Shown piece by piece: positions 15,002-22,834 of a stretch of 39,147 bases of DNA. The stretch comes from CAZEGC01 sp964511635 (lineage in GTDB: Bacteria; Patescibacteriota; Saccharimonadia; Saccharimonadales; Saccharimonadaceae), in contig CAZEGC010000004.1 of the NCBI GenBank assembly GCA_964511635.1, positions 1 through 39,147 of the forward strand. The letters are read 5' to 3'. Within the stretch, counting starts at the first letter, position 1; every line of letters begins with the position of its first letter. Position numbers and translations under genes: made by a program. The notes beneath the pieces were generated by a model. It searched no databases. It saw only the letters and a program-made list of their open reading frames with translations, and was not told the origin of the DNA.

Positions 15002-15032
15002 AAAGACCCTTCTTCGTGAGGGGTCCTTTATA
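15002..15032 (+). terminator. Terminator of the oxidoreductase gene
   Basis: AAAGACCCTTC and GAGGGGTCCTTT form a stem with one wobble and one mismatch around TTCGT, followed by T-rich sequence. Confidence 0.8.
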
Positions 15033-15036
15033 TACA

Positions 15037-15062
15037 AAAAGAGACGCAGGCTTAGGCGTCTC
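15037..15062 (-). terminator. Minus-strand terminator beyond the tRNA-Gly relic
   Basis: On the minus strand GAGACGC and GCGTCTC pair around an 8-nt loop and are followed by TTTTT. It would end a transcript running through 15077-15220. Confidence 0.75.
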
Positions 15063-15076
15063 CTGTGGTCTCGTCG

Positions 15077-15220
15077 TGGTGCGGGTGAAGAGACTCTCCC
15101 ACGTCCCGCGGGCCCGAAACTTCATCTTTGCAAACAAGTTTGCAAGAGAAGGTTTCCTTGTGAAGTGCCACTGGCACTTCTCACTCTCGACCTCATCGGC
15201 CGAAAGCTAGTAGCTACAAC
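15077..15220 (-). pseudogene. Broken tRNA-Gly copy with ~85-nt insertion
   Basis: 15077-15097 is identical to the 3' end of tRNA-Gly (15260-15280) and 15183-15194 is identical to 15282-15293, the next part of the same tRNA. The 85 nt between them replace a single base and split the T-loop. The insertion holds two hairpins (TTGCAAAC/GTTTGCAA and GAAGTGCC/GGCACTTC). Past the T-arm the similarity fades: no functional anticodon arm or acceptor 5' strand is left. A relic is the simplest reading; a structured RNA derived from a tRNA is an alternative. Confidence 0.6.
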
Positions 15221-15226
15221 AAACCA

Positions 15227-15259
15227 ATAAAATAGCCCGGACAGGCCGGACGATTTTAT
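15227..15259 (-). terminator. Terminator of tRNA-Gly
   Basis: AATAAAAT...CCGG and CCGG...ATTTTATT form a long, slightly mismatched stem that begins right after the encoded CCA of tRNA-Gly on the minus strand. Confidence 0.85.
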
Positions 15260-15336
15260 TGGTGCGGGTGAAGAGACTCTAACTCTCGACCTCTTCCTTG
15301 GCAAGGAAGCGCTCTAAACAACTGAGCTACACCCGC
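15260..15336 (-). tRNA. tRNA-Gly (GCC) with U19/A56 substitution
   Basis: The acceptor GCGGGTG pairs with CACCCGC, followed by A and encoded CCA; the anticodon loop TTGCCAA gives GCC. The D-loop is AGTTGTTTA, where AGTTGGTTA is usual, and the T-loop is TTAGAGT, where position 56 is normally C. The conserved tertiary pair G19-C56 is thus replaced by U19-A56. The D-, anticodon and T-stems are intact. Its promoter is the clearest in the window. Confidence 0.92.
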
Positions 15337-15348
15337 ATGCTTTCAAAG

Positions 15349-15377
15349 ATTATAGGTGAATGTATCCATTTTGACAA
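15349..15377 (-). promoter_or_regulatory. Promoter of tRNA-Gly
   Basis: On the minus strand TTGTCA (15377-15372) and TATAAT (15354-15349) are separated by exactly 17 nt, and the tRNA begins 12 nt after the -10 box. Confidence 0.85.
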
Positions 15378-15437
15378 GCTCCCAGCAGCCGCCAAGGCTG
15401 CCGTTAAATTCAACCTGTGCCCACAGGTAAAATTTAT

Positions 15438-15475
15438 CAAATAAAATTCCCCACACAATGGTGAGGGATTTTATT
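15438..15475 (-). terminator. Terminator of tRNA-Phe
   Basis: AAAATTCCCC... and ...GGGATTTT form a hairpin directly after the tRNA-Phe CCA, ending in TTTTATTT on the minus strand. Confidence 0.8.
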
Positions 15476-15551
15476 TGGTGGCTCCTCCCAGACTCGAACT
15501 GGGGACACAAGGCTCTTCAGGCCTCTGCTCTACCAACTGAGCTAAAGAGCC
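15476..15551 (-). tRNA. tRNA-Phe (GAA)
   Basis: The acceptor GGCTCTT pairs with AGGAGCC (wobbles tolerated), followed by A and encoded CCA. The anticodon loop CTGAAGA gives GAA. D-loop (AGTTGGTA) and T-loop (TTCGAGT) are canonical, in contrast with the neighbouring tRNA-Gly. Confidence 0.94.
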
Positions 15552-15609
15552 GCACTGGGTTTTCACTTCCCTTATTCTACAGGGGAGCGAAAACCTTTGC
15601 AAGACTTGC

Positions 15610-16377
15610 CTATTTATTCTTAGGCGCTTCAGCCGCACTGATGATATTTGTCGAGCCGCGTAGTGCGTCAATTAGTTCAACTGGAAATAGCATCATTGTT
15701 TTCTGACTTGGTTCGGTACTTATACGCTCAAGTGTACTTAGTGTGCGGAGGTTTAGCGCACCAGGCACGTTAGCAAACACAGCAGCCGCGTCAGCTAAAT
15801 TCTGAGCTGCCACCTTTTCACCATCAGCATTAATAATGGTCGCCCGACGATCACGCTCAGCCTCAGCTTGCTTCGCCATGGCGCGCTTCATATCTGGCGG
15901 GAGTTGAATATTCTGCATTTTCACGTGTTCAATGTCAATTCCCCACTGACCTACCTGAGTGTCAACTATTTCTTTAATTTTTTCACCAATCTCTTCACGC
16001 TTACTGAGAAGGTCATCTAAATCAAAGTTACCCGTAACGTCACGTAGCGCAGCCTGGGCGAATTGACTGGTTGCATAGGCGTAGTTTGTAGTCTCTAGTA
16101 CTGCCTTTCCGGCGTCTTTTACCCTAAAGTAAACTATCGCATCGACACCCGCCGTTACGTTATCGTGAGTTATGATTTCTTGGCGGTTTACATCCATTGG
16201 CGTCGAGCGCATATCAACCCGTTTCATCGTCTGAAAAATCGGTACAATTAACCTCAAGCCAGGGAGCCTAATACCAGTAAACTTTCCGAGAGTCAATACA
16301 ACGCCCTGCTCATATTGATTAACTACTTTTATGCCGCTCAGGATAAAAACTAAAACCACAAACAGTACGAACCACAT
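15610..16377 (-). CDS. SPFH/stomatin family membrane protein (slipin-like)
   Basis: One N-terminal hydrophobic helix (about residues 1-17 from this start) is followed by the SPFH domain: VVNQYEQGVVLTLGKFTG, LPGLRLIVPIFQTMKRVDMRS, DNVTAGVDAIVYFRV and LRDVTGNFDLDDLLSKREEI. An alpha-helical coiled region with AKQAEAERDRRATIINADGE follows. Stomatin-like proteins form large membrane-associated rings and scaffold membrane proteases. No NfeD partner is in the window; the preceding gene in the same direction is ddl, 40 nt upstream. I start at ATG 16377 since AAAGGAGTG is well placed before it; the 275-residue version would have a hydrophilic extension without such a site. Confidence 0.92.
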   Translation of the reverse strand: MWFVLFVVLVFILSGIKVVNQYEQGVVLTLGKFTGIRLPGLRLIVPIFQTMKRVDMRSTPMDVNRQEIITHDNVTAGVDAIVYFRVKDAGKAVLETTNYAYATSQFAQAALRDVTGNFDLDDLLSKREEIGEKIKEIVDTQVGQWGIDIEHVKMQNIQLPPDMKRAMAKQAEAERDRRATIINADGEKVAAQNLADAAAVFANVPGALNLRTLSTLERISTEPSQKTMMLFPVELIDALRGSTNIISAAEAPKNK

Positions 16378-16417
16378 ACCTACACTCCTTTTGTTAACTA
16401 CCTGTATTATACCAGAC

Positions 16418-17431
16418 TCACCTAATGGCGGTCGCAATCAAATCGTCGATTAACTGGGGGTATTTCATACCATCATGTCGCCATAGTTTTGCATACATAC
16501 CGGTATGATTAAGTTCAGGCGCTACACTAATCTCATTGATGTGAAGAGTATTGTCTTGTTCCAGCAAGAAATCGATTCGAGCCAAGCCAGAACAGCCCAG
16601 TACCTCATAGACCTTACTGGCAAGCATTTTAATTGCTTCGGATTCTGTTGGGTCTATATCGGCAGGAATAATTGTTACTACGTCATTTTTTAATTCAAAG
16701 CTATGCAAACCGTCTGCCTCCACTGCTATTTCGCCGACACTACTAATCCTGTAGTCTGGAACATCTCCTAGTGCTGCCACCACTAATTCTCGTGCTGAAA
16801 CCACCTGTTCAATTATTACCGTGTCATCATACTGGTGAGCTAGCTTTAGTGCTGCGTCCAGTTCTTCTTCGCTATAGACCCTGCTAACACCAATTGAGCT
16901 CTTAGACTTGGCAGGCTTTACAAATACTGGCACACCGAGGGATAGTGACAGCTTGTTGAAATCCGGCACTTGTTCAGCTTTTCGGTGAACCCTGTAGGGA
17001 ACGACCGCTAAGTTGCTCGCTTCTAGCGCTCGTTTTGTCATAATCTTATCCATGCATACTGCCGACGTCGTCATGCCACTTCCAACTACAGGCACCCCAA
17101 GAAGCTGTCCTAGCGCCTGGACTGATCCATCCTCGCCACTTTTTCCATGTAAAAGTGGCAAAATAACATCTGGTTTTATAATGCGCTTATTTGGGAGTGT
17201 CATAAAGCTAGCTCGACCTAGTACGGGAGCTAGCTGTGGAGAGTTTTTTGTTTCAATAGTTTCACTAAATTCATCTAGCAGCCACCACGTTCCTGACTCA
17301 TCTATATAGCAAATTTCAATTTGATATTTCCTATCATCAATAGCTGCATAGACATTACGTGCCGAAGATATAGAGGCTTGGTGCCCAGAAGATTCACCGC
17401 CAAAGACTAGTAGTACAGCTGAACGGTTCAT
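16418..17431 (-). CDS. ddl: D-alanine-D-alanine ligase
   Basis: Ddl joins two D-alanines for peptidoglycan precursors, using ATP. The 337-residue protein shows the N-terminal lid motif HGKSGEDGSVQ (H95 onward), the ATP-grasp segments MDKIMTKRAL and PVFVKPAKSKSSIGVSRV, and the Mg-binding C-terminal motif. That last motif reads RIDFLLEQ...HINEISVAPELNHTGMY: the Glu (E300) is kept, but the usual Asn two residues on is Ser (S302), and the usual N(T)xPG is replaced by VAPE. So the second magnesium site may be altered or served by another residue. It diverges from rarA with a 34-nt gap; a TATGCT box lies 11 nt before the ATG. Confidence 0.93.
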   Translation of the reverse strand: MNRSAVLLVFGGESSGHQASISSARNVYAAIDDRKYQIEICYIDESGTWWLLDEFSETIETKNSPQLAPVLGRASFMTLPNKRIIKPDVILPLLHGKSGEDGSVQALGQLLGVPVVGSGMTTSAVCMDKIMTKRALEASNLAVVPYRVHRKAEQVPDFNKLSLSLGVPVFVKPAKSKSSIGVSRVYSEEELDAALKLAHQYDDTVIIEQVVSARELVVAALGDVPDYRISSVGEIAVEADGLHSFELKNDVVTIIPADIDPTESEAIKMLASKVYEVLGCSGLARIDFLLEQDNTLHINEISVAPELNHTGMYAKLWRHDGMKYPQLIDDLIATAIR

Positions 17432-17453
17432 GGTATAGCCTTAGCATACAATG

Positions 17454-17459
17454 TATACT
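17454..17459 (+). promoter_or_regulatory. -10 box of rarA
   Basis: TATACT ends 6 nt before the rarA ATG, so the transcript probably begins at the start codon. It shares the 34-nt gap with the ddl promoter. Confidence 0.5.
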
Positions 17460-17465
17460 TAATAT

Positions 17466-18638
17466 ATGCAAAGAGTACCCCTAGCTGAACGAATGCGACC
17501 AGAAAAACTAGATGAGGTCGTTGGTCAACCCCACTTACTAGGCGATGAGGGTATTTTACGGCACGTTGTAAAGAACAAGGAACCTGTTAGTTTAATCCTG
17601 TGGGGCCCTCCTGGTAGCGGCAAGACTACCCTAGCCCGCATCATTGCTCGCGAGGTTAATGCCGAATTTATTGAACTGTCAGCTGTTACTAGCGGCAAGA
17701 AAGATGTTGAAAAAGTTATTGAGCATGCCCGGCAAAACTGGAACCTTAACTTACGCACGATTTTATTCGTAGACGAAATTCATCGATTCAATAAAGCCCA
17801 ACAAGATGCATTCTTGCCCCATGTGGAATCCGGATTAATAACCCTAATTGGAGCAACAACCGAAAATCCTAGCTTTGAGGTTATTTCTCCGCTGCTTTCT
17901 AGAACGAGGGTACTGGTACTTGAGCCGTTATCTAAAAGTGACGTAAGTATGATATTAAAACGCACCATTAAGCGGGAAAAGGTGACAAAACGGATCACAC
18001 CAAAAGCAATTGACTACCTGGCGGAACTATCGGGTGGTGACGTTCGCGTCGCGCTGGGTGATCTAGAGCTGGCGCTATCACTTGATGCGAAAGTCACCCC
18101 AGACATTATCAAGCAAGCAGCTCAAAAGCGCCTACCAGGATATGACAAGAAAGGCGAAATGCACTACAACGTTATTAGTGCATTTATAAAAAGCATGCGC
18201 GCCAGCGACGTCGACGCTACACTTTACTATTTGGCTCGCATGATTGATGCGGGTGAAGATCCAAAGTTTATTGCTCGTCGAATGATTATTTTTGCCAGCG
18301 AAGACATCGGACTTGCCGGCAACGGTGCACTCGGGCTTGCCGTTGACGCCTTTCAGGCTATCGAACGTATTGGCATGCCCGAAGGTAGCTATATTTTATT
18401 CCACGTCGCTACAGCGTTAGCAAAAAGTAATAAATCACGTCAGGTAACTGATGCCATGAACCGAGCGCAGGCGTTAGCCAAAAAATATCAGGACTCCCCA
18501 GTACCACTTCACCTACGTAACGCCCCCACCAAGCTAATGAAAGACCTGGGCTACTCCAAAGATTACAAATGGCAGGCAGACTTCAAGCACCAAAAAGGCT
18601 TTTTGCCAGATGAACTATCGGGTGAAAAAATCTTTTAA
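17466..18638 (+). CDS. rarA: RarA/MgsA replication-associated AAA+ ATPase
   Basis: RarA acts at stalled replication forks and interacts with SSB and the replisome. The 390-residue protein has Walker A GPPGSGKTT (residues 47-55), Walker B ILFVDEIH (99-106), sensor 1 GATTENPSF, the arginine-finger region SRTRVLVLEPL and the C-terminal tetramerisation domain (HYNVISAFIKSMRASDVDA, IARRMIIFASEDIGLAG). Length and motif order are normal. The neighbours on both sides run the opposite way, so it is monocistronic. Confidence 0.96.
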   Translation: MQRVPLAERMRPEKLDEVVGQPHLLGDEGILRHVVKNKEPVSLILWGPPGSGKTTLARIIAREVNAEFIELSAVTSGKKDVEKVIEHARQNWNLNLRTILFVDEIHRFNKAQQDAFLPHVESGLITLIGATTENPSFEVISPLLSRTRVLVLEPLSKSDVSMILKRTIKREKVTKRITPKAIDYLAELSGGDVRVALGDLELALSLDAKVTPDIIKQAAQKRLPGYDKKGEMHYNVISAFIKSMRASDVDATLYYLARMIDAGEDPKFIARRMIIFASEDIGLAGNGALGLAVDAFQAIERIGMPEGSYILFHVATALAKSNKSRQVTDAMNRAQALAKKYQDSPVPLHLRNAPTKLMKDLGYSKDYKWQADFKHQKGFLPDELSGEKIF

Positions 18639-18659
18639 GTAACCACATCTCTTTGAGGA

Positions 18660-20389
18660 TTAGTTCATTGGCTCGGACCTTAGCGCCCTTAGCACACCAT
18701 TCGTCCAGCCAAATCCGTCCTGCAGCCGATACTCGCCGCCCCGGCCCATGCCGCCCCTGACAGTAACGTCGTATTTTTCAATCAGTTTATGCTGTTCATT
18801 ATAAACCTTCAGATTAGTGTGAATCCAGCGCTGCTTAATCGTGTTAGCTAATGTATGGTGACCGTAANNNNNNNNNNNNNNNNNNNNNNNNNNNNNNNNN
18901 NNNNNNNNNNNNNNNNNNNNNNNNNNNNNNNNNNNNNNNNNNNNNNNNNNNNNNNNNNNNNNNNNNNATTAGTGTGAATCCAGCGCTGCTTAATCGTGTT
19001 AGCTAATGTATGGTGACCGTAATTTCTAAGGCCTTCAATTGCTAGAAAGTGCAGAGGCGCCCAACCGTTGGGCGCATCCCATTGCTGTCCAGTTTCAACT
19101 AACGTCGTGACTAGCCCTCCGGATTTCAAAAAATCAGCTTCTAGCCTAGCTGCTACGCTAGCGGCCTGCTCGCTAGTGGCAATCTCTGCAAATAGCGGCA
19201 AAACGGCAGCTAATGTCAATCTACCAGTAGTTTTTCGTGCTCGAAAGTCATAGTCAACAAAGAACGCCTCATTATCGTCCCAGCAGTAATTTTGAATTGT
19301 CTTGGCTCGCAAGTTAGCAGCGTCTTGAAATTTCCCAGCCAGCAGCGGCTGGCTAATACATCGATAGGCTTCGGCTATTGTCGTTTCTAGTAAATACAGT
19401 AGGCTATTCAAATCAACCGGTATAATATCAGTGGTGTGAATTGAGCGTATATCCATTGGGTCCCTGAACCAACGTGAGCTAAAGTCCCAGCCCGACTCTG
19501 CCCCAGCCCTTAGATCTAGATATAATTGATTCGAATTACCCGAATTAGCCGCCGCTTCGGTATCTTCGCGCAGAGACTCAGGTCGGGGCGTAGTCTTATT
19601 ATCGAAGTACCTATTAAGCACCACACCATTAGGCATCTGGACCACCCGAGCGTAGGCCTGAGTACTGTGGTGTTGGGTTAACGACTTCCTACCTCTCATC
19701 CAGAACCTATACTCTGATAGCATGTACGGTAAATACTCCATGTAGGTTTTTGTTCGTCCCTTGTGACGCGCCAATAGCTTTACCATTAATGCAAAAAACG
19801 GCGGCTGTGACCGGCTGAGGAAATATGACCGATTAGCTGTTGGTATTAAACCAAAACGACGAATCATATATGAATAATTTCGTACCATACCCTCGATGAC
19901 GTCCCACTTATTGTCAGCGGCTAATCCCAACATTACAAAATAGCTATCCCAGTAAAACTGTTCGGAGAAACGGCCTCCCGGTACAATGTACGAATACGGC
20001 AAAGCCAGTAGTGAGCCACGATCGACTCGGTTGCGTCGCTCTAGTACTTCCCATAAAACGTTAATGTGCTGATCGACCGATAGGCTAGTGTCGGGAACAA
20101 ACGAGCTCTGTCCAGTGCTTTGGGTATGCTGATAAAAGTGTCTTGAAACGAAATCACGCAAATCAAAATACGGATCGTCCTTAAAAAGGTTGTACTCTTG
20201 CTGAATCCGTTTAGCGCGGTATTTTGGAATTAAATCAACGAATGTTTTTCCATCGTCATAGATTTTGCTTCTTTGAACTTCGGCCAGTAGTTCACCAAGC
20301 TCTTCATCGGGGCCTTTTTTTGCAGCAAGCATACTACCCGCTGTCGCGACTAGCGCTGATTTTATCATGTCTGTTTTTGATATACCCAT
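18660..20389 (-). CDS. GH37 alpha,alpha-trehalase, split by an assembly gap
   Basis: Trehalase hydrolyses trehalose to two glucoses. Both GH37 signatures are present: PGGRFSEQFYWDSYF and QWDAPNGWAP. ESGWDFSSRW holds the catalytic acid Asp, and the C-terminal part (RGGMGRGGEYRLQDGFGWTN) holds the catalytic base Glu. A run of 100 N (18868-18967) interrupts the gene, and the 55 nt on its left (18813-18867) repeat exactly on its right (18968-19022). Removing 155 nt gives 1575 nt, exactly 525 codons including the stop, with one open frame and family-typical content. No clear signal peptide is seen, so a cytoplasmic enzyme is likely. TATACT lies at 20412-20407, 17 nt before the ATG. Confidence 0.93.
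18868..18967. other. 100-N scaffold gap with 55-bp flanking duplication
   Basis: Exactly 100 undetermined bases lie between two identical 55-bp copies (18813-18867 and 18968-19022). A round gap size and a duplicate of k-mer length are typical of contigs joined without merging their overlap. Collapsing the duplicate restores the trehalase frame. Confidence 0.95.
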
Positions 20390-20452
20390 AAGCGACTCGT
20401 ACTAACAGTATAGTGCTAGAGGTTTCCGGGCGCAACACACTGCTAGTTGTAA

Positions 20453-22279
20453 TTATCTCAGTTTAGCCTGACGCTTGCGTACATTTGGGTCTAGGTGCCG
20501 CTTGCGAAGTCGCAAAGTCTTTGGCGTAACCTCTAGTAATTCGTCGTCTTCGATGAAATCAATTGACTGCTCTAGACTTAACGCTCGGTGAGGTGTCAAT
20601 TGAACGGCACCATCGCTTGACGAGCTACGAATATTAGTCAGCTGTTTGGCGCGGCAAACATTAATGTCTAAGTCTTCGTTTCGATTATAAATACCGACTA
20701 TCATGCCCTGATAAACCTCGACTCCCGGTCCAATAATTAATTCACCGCGCGCTTCAGCTGCCTGCAGAGCGTATGGAGTAGAGGTGCCAGCTTCGGTTGC
20801 AATTAGTACGCCGCTACGCGTTTTTGATAGCCTTGGGCCCATCGGCTGGTAGCCATGTGGCAAGCTGTTCATGATTACGGTCCCCTTGGTAGCAGTTAAT
20901 AAAGTGCTACGCAGGCCAATGAGCGCTCTAGTCGGAAGTATGTACGTAGATCGGGTTGAGCCAGTGCTGGTTTGTTCTTGCTTAGACATAACGGCCCGCC
21001 TGGTACCCAGTTCCTGGCTAACTGTACCTACAAATTCAGATGAAACCTCAATCAGCAGCTCTTCTACTGGCTCTTTAGTTACGCCATCTTCTTCTATTGT
21101 CACCACCTGAGGACGCCCAACTTCGAATTCATACCCTTCCCTGCGAAGAGTTTCAATTAATACACTTAGATGCAGTTCGCCTCGTCCGCTAACCACAAAA
21201 CCAATACCGTCCTCTTTGACGCGCAAGCTAACGTTGGTTTCAAGTTCTTTTTTCAAACGATCGCCTATTTGTCTACTTGTAGTAAATTCACCCTCTTTAC
21301 CCTTAAGCGGGCTAGTATTAGGTCCTAGGTACATACTAAGGGTCGGCGCTTCGATGGCGATTGTAGGTAGCTGTTCTGGCACGTCCTTGTCGGCTATAGT
21401 ATCGCCGATGTGCGCATCAGCTACACCGGTAATCGCAATGACGTCACCAGCTGCAGCCTCAGTGACCTCTTCACGGTTGAGCCCACGGTATGCAAAAATT
21501 GCGTCTATCTTGCCACTAACCTGGCTGCCATCACGCTTAATAAGTGCGACGGACTGACCTTTCATTGCCTGGCCACGAGTCACGCGGCCGATGGCGTATT
21601 TACCCACAAAACTATCGTACTGAAGAGCAGTGACCAGCAGCTGCAGTCCACCACTTGTGTCAACATTTGGCGCAGGAATGTCATTGATAACAGCTTCAAA
21701 TATTGGCGTCAAGTCAGCTGATTCATCTGGACTCGCTGGTAGCCTAGTCCACGCTTTACCATCACGAGCTATGGCGTAATACACAGGATACTGAAGCTGT
21801 GAATCATCGGTGGCAAGTTCTAAAAATAGGTCAGATACCTCGTCCTCGACCTCTGCGACCCTACCGGACGGTTTATCAATCTTATTTACTATCACTACAG
21901 GCCTTAGCCCTAGTTCAAGCGCTTTTGACAAGACAAATTTCGTCTGGGGCATCGGGCCCTCCTGGGCGTCAACTACTAGTAGCACGCCGTCTGCCATATT
22001 TAACGTTCGCTCAACCTCACCCGAAAAGTCAGCATGACCTGGCGTATCGATAACATTGATTTTGTATTCACCATAATAAATCGAGGTTTGCTTGGCAGTA
22101 ATCGTAATGCCGCGCTCGCTTTCCTGGTCGCCGCTATCCATAATTAGCTGCTGGCTCATTTCAGACTGGTTAGACCGAAACGTATTGCTCTGCTTTAACA
22201 AGCCATCGACTAGCGTCGTCTTGCCATGATCGACGTGTGCAATGATAGCGACGTTTCTAATAAATTTAGGGTCTTTCAT
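20453..22279 (-). CDS. typA: Translational GTPase TypA/BipA
   Basis: TypA is a ribosome-binding GTPase related to EF-G and LepA, involved in 50S assembly and stress or cold growth. The 608-residue protein has G1 AHVDHGKTT (residues 14-22), G2 with RGITITAK, G3 DTPGHADF, G4 NKIDKP, then domain II and the TypA-specific C-terminal domain (TPHRALSLEQSIDFI, LLEVTPKTLRLRKRHL). Length is normal. No Shine-Dalgarno sequence is visible; the ATG is preceded by a hairpin and TTATTTTT in a leader of about 37 nt. Confidence 0.97.
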   Translation of the reverse strand: MKDPKFIRNVAIIAHVDHGKTTLVDGLLKQSNTFRSNQSEMSQQLIMDSGDQESERGITITAKQTSIYYGEYKINVIDTPGHADFSGEVERTLNMADGVLLVVDAQEGPMPQTKFVLSKALELGLRPVVIVNKIDKPSGRVAEVEDEVSDLFLELATDDSQLQYPVYYAIARDGKAWTRLPASPDESADLTPIFEAVINDIPAPNVDTSGGLQLLVTALQYDSFVGKYAIGRVTRGQAMKGQSVALIKRDGSQVSGKIDAIFAYRGLNREEVTEAAAGDVIAITGVADAHIGDTIADKDVPEQLPTIAIEAPTLSMYLGPNTSPLKGKEGEFTTSRQIGDRLKKELETNVSLRVKEDGIGFVVSGRGELHLSVLIETLRREGYEFEVGRPQVVTIEEDGVTKEPVEELLIEVSSEFVGTVSQELGTRRAVMSKQEQTSTGSTRSTYILPTRALIGLRSTLLTATKGTVIMNSLPHGYQPMGPRLSKTRSGVLIATEAGTSTPYALQAAEARGELIIGPGVEVYQGMIVGIYNRNEDLDINVCRAKQLTNIRSSSSDGAVQLTPHRALSLEQSIDFIEDDELLEVTPKTLRLRKRHLDPNVRKRQAKLR

Positions 22280-22287
22280 AAAAATAA

Positions 22288-22329
22288 GTCCTGAATTTCA
22301 ATCAGGACGTTCCTCTATAAAATATTATA
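22288..22329 (-). promoter_or_regulatory. typA promoter and leader hairpin
   Basis: TATAAT lies at 22329-22324 on the minus strand. In the predicted leader GTCCTGA (22308-22302) pairs with TCAGGAC (22294-22288) and is followed by TTATTTTT and then the ATG at 22279. The arrangement looks like an attenuator or a start-codon-proximal control stem. Confidence 0.5.
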
Positions 22330-22381
22330 CCACGCTATGATCTGGTTGCATATCTAGGATATAAATGTCGAGACTCTCATC

Positions 22382-22416
22382 AAATAAAAACCACCCCGAT
22401 TGGGATGGGTTTTATT
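22382..22416 (-). terminator. Terminator of tRNA-Val
   Basis: An imperfect stem (AAAACC...CCCC with GGGA..GGGTTTT) ends in T-rich sequence on the minus strand directly after the tRNA-Val CCA. Confidence 0.75.
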
Positions 22417-22493
22417 TGGTGGGCGCTGAGGGGCTCGAACCCCCGACCCCTTCGGTGTAAACGAAGTGCTCTAGCCAACTGAGCTAAGCGCCC
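22417..22493 (-). tRNA. tRNA-Val (UAC)
   Basis: The acceptor GGGCGCT pairs with AGCGCCC, followed by A and encoded CCA. The anticodon loop TTTACAC gives UAC. D-loop and T-loop (TTCGAGC) are canonical. Confidence 0.95.
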
Positions 22494-22673
22494 CTGTACT
22501 GCTAGAATTATACAGACACAGTAGCAGGTTTGCAATAGAGTATCGCCAAGGCCCTGCTCCTCCGTTCATTCGTAAAAAAATGTATACACTTTTTTACTTC
22601 ATTTACTCCGCGAACCTCCACTTCAAATTCGCTATAAGCGAATTTCGTGGAGAACCAAGCCCTGAATACCAAT
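22494..22673. repeat. Two palindromes between tRNA-Val and tRNA-Leu
   Basis: 22572-22597 is a 26-bp palindrome with one mismatch pair, centred on TGTATACA. 22616-22652 is a two-step hairpin: CTCCAC/GTGGAG outside and AAATTCGCT/AGCGAATTT inside with an ATA loop. I see no reading frame. They could be regulator sites for the tRNA-Val promoter, a small RNA, or a decayed mobile element. Confidence 0.5.
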
Positions 22674-22703
22674 AAAAAATAAGGTTATCCAACCTTATTT
22701 TTT
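22674..22703 (-). terminator. Terminator of tRNA-Leu(GAG)
   Basis: A perfect 13-bp stem (22674-22686 with 22691-22703, AAAAAATAAGGTT) closes on ATCC, right after the tRNA CCA on the minus strand. Confidence 0.92.
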
Positions 22704-22705
22704 AC

Positions 22706-22792
22706 TGGTGCGCGAAAGAGGACTTGAACCTCCACGTCCCGAAGGACACCAGCCCCTCAAGCTGACGCGTCTACCAATTCCGCCATTCGCGC
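22706..22792 (-). tRNA. tRNA-Leu (GAG)
   Basis: The acceptor GCGCGAA pairs with TTCGCGC, followed by A and encoded CCA. The anticodon loop TTGAGGG gives GAG. The long variable arm (TGTCCTTCGGGAC) marks it as a class II tRNA-Leu. Confidence 0.94.
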
Positions 22793-22834
22793 ATAGGGTC
22801 TCTTTTTGTGGGTACTTACGATATTATAGACAAA

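Noticed and set aside
15016..15210. Plus-strand frame over the tRNA-Gly relic
   Set aside because: It overlaps tRNA-derived sequence and terminators on the other strand and has no recognisable protein content.
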